A stretch of DNA of 64,000 nt from the NCBI RefSeq assembly GCF_016583575.1, contig NZ_NRRG01000014.1, forward strand, positions 1 to 64,000, in the 5' to 3' direction. The notes below the pieces were generated by a model. The model had not been told where the DNA came from and ran no database searches. It worked only from the letters and a program-made list of their open reading frames with translations. Below, piece after piece: positions 63,034 to 64,000 of this stretch. The stretch's first letter is position 1. Every line of letters begins with the position of its first letter. A program made the translations under genes and the position numbers. This DNA is from Thiocystis violacea (lineage in GTDB: Bacteria; Pseudomonadota; Gammaproteobacteria; Chromatiales; Chromatiaceae).

Positions 63034-64000
63034 TCAGGAGGAGACCGCCCGCAATTCGGGTCGCTTGGCCGGCTCAGACGGATCGAATTGCAGGGCGGCG
63101 AGCCGGGCGTAGAGTCCGCCCTGGGACATAAGCGCCTCATGATGTCCGGAGGCGACGATGCGCCCCCGGTCCAGCACCAGGATGCGATCCGCGTCGCGCA
63201 CCGTGGCGAGTCGGTGGGCGATGACGATGCTGGTGCGTCCCTGCATCAGGGTTTCGAGCGCATCCTGGACAAGGCGTTCGCTTTCGGCGTCGAGCGCGCT
63301 GGTCGCCTCGTCGAGCAGGAGCAGCGTCGGGTTGCGCAGCACGGTGCGCGCGATCGCGATGCGCTGGCGCTCCCCGCCCGAGAGTCGCACGCCACGCTCG
63401 CCCAGGTAGGTGTCGAAGCCCTGGGGGAGTCGGTCCAGGAAGTCCGCCGCGTGGGCCGCCTCGGCGGCGCGCCGCACGTCGTCGTCGGTCGCGCTTTCCA
63501 GACCGTAGCGGATGTTCTCCCAGGCGCTGGCGCCGAAGATCACCGGATCCTGCGGAACCAGCGCGATCCGACGGCGCAAATCGCGTGGATCCAATCGACG
63601 GATGTCGACGCCATCGAACAGGATCGCCCCGGACGCCGGGTCGTAGAACCGCAGCAGGAGTTGGAAGAGCGTGGATTTACCGGCTCCGGAAGGTCCGACC
63701 AGGGCCAGACGCTCGCCCGGCTCGACGACCAGGGCCAGCTCATCCAGCGCCGGCGTATCGGGACGCGAGGGGTAGCGGAATCGCACCTCCTGGAATTCGA
63801 TCCGTCCGCGCGGCTTGGCGGGCAGCGCGGCGGGCGACTCGGGCGGCTGGATCGCCGAGCGGATCTCCAGCAATTCCATCAGGCGCTCGCTGGCGCCGGC
63901 CCCACGCAGCAACTGTCCGATCAGGTCGCTCAGCGAACCCACGGCACCGGCGACCACGATGGCATAGAAGAGAAAGGCGGAGAGTTCGCCGCCGCTGAGG
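63034..64000 (-). CDS. ABC exporter ATPase and end of permease domain (cut by window edge)
   Basis: The C-terminal 321 residues of a fused ABC exporter; the gene continues past the window. The visible part starts in the last membrane helix region ([21 protein letters not shown]). The ATPase domain has Walker [11 protein letters not shown], signature [14 protein letters not shown], Walker [13 protein letters not shown] and the switch histidine in IAHRLATV. It resembles MsbA/multidrug-type exporters of lipids or drugs. It ends 173 bases before the corrinoid-protein start and may or may not share its transcript. Confidence 0.92.
   Translation of the reverse strand, partial: LSGGELSAFLFYAIVVAGAVGSLSDLIGQLLRGAGASERLMELLEIRSAIQPPESPAALPAKPRGRIEFQEVRFRYPSRPDTPALDELALVVEPGERLALVGPSGAGKSTLFQLLLRFYDPASGAILFDGVDIRRLDPRDLRRRIALVPQDPVIFGASAWENIRYGLESATDDDVRRAAEAAHAADFLDRLPQGFDTYLGERGVRLSGGERQRIAIARTVLRNPTLLLLDEATSALDAESERLVQDALETLMQGRTSIVIAHRLATVRDADRILVLDRGRIVASGHHEALMSQGGLYARLAALQFDPSEPAKRPELRAVSS

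Overview
The window is high-GC, gene-dense bacterial chromosome. The gene order tig-clpP-clpX-lon-hupB-tRNA-ppiD, together with IscR, PrmB, HemN, a DUF1249 protein, a type VI secretion (T6SS) membrane complex and sucrose-phosphate synthase/phosphatase, points to a gammaproteobacterium. My inference is a purple sulfur bacterium or close relative (Chromatiales). No photosynthesis or sulfur-oxidation gene lies here to prove it.

Layout. 1-3230: tail of an IS110-type transposase, two TRAP permease subunits without a binding protein, and a FitAB/VapBC-type toxin-antitoxin pair. 3295-7470: an ABC exporter and two CelD-like GNAT proteins, bracketed by a 34-base inverted repeat. 7537-18866: an incomplete T6SS cluster on the minus strand (tagH, tssJ, tssK, tssL, tssM, tagF, PP2C phosphatase). 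It is interrupted by a small heat-shock gene that carries its own CIRCE operator, sigma70 promoter and ROSE-like RNA thermometer, and by a MITE-like element. 19394-29904 (plus strand): a TonB receptor, a YfiR-like periplasmic protein, a hybrid histidine kinase and a REC-GGDEF-EAL regulator, apparently one outside-to-inside c-di-GMP pathway, followed by a Ser/Thr kinase fused to an FGE-sulfatase domain. 30027-33672: etfB-etfA-acyl-CoA dehydrogenase.

34170-43142 is the protein-quality-control block (ppiD, tRNA-Asp, tRNA-Val, hupB, lon, clpX, clpP, tig). 43272-52401 holds an acyl-CoA ligase, hemN, a small conserved protein, prmB, iscR, a DUF1249 protein, thioredoxin, adk and htpG. 52663-57850 is sugar-phosphate and sucrose metabolism (pgm, sucrose-phosphate synthase and phosphatase), with a small low-GC orphan gene between. 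57968-62860 is a three-gene operon: corrinoid-binding protein, UroD-like methyltransferase lacking the usual zinc cysteines, and a large hybrid histidine kinase with an unassigned N-terminal domain. The last gene is an ABC exporter cut by the window edge.

The best candidate for an undescribed system is the corrinoid/UroD/hybrid-kinase operon, which I read as a methyl-transfer or corrinoid-state sensor. Other strong signals are the doubly controlled hsp20 inside the T6SS locus and a family of dispersed palindromic repeats. No CRISPR array, rRNA or prophage was seen.
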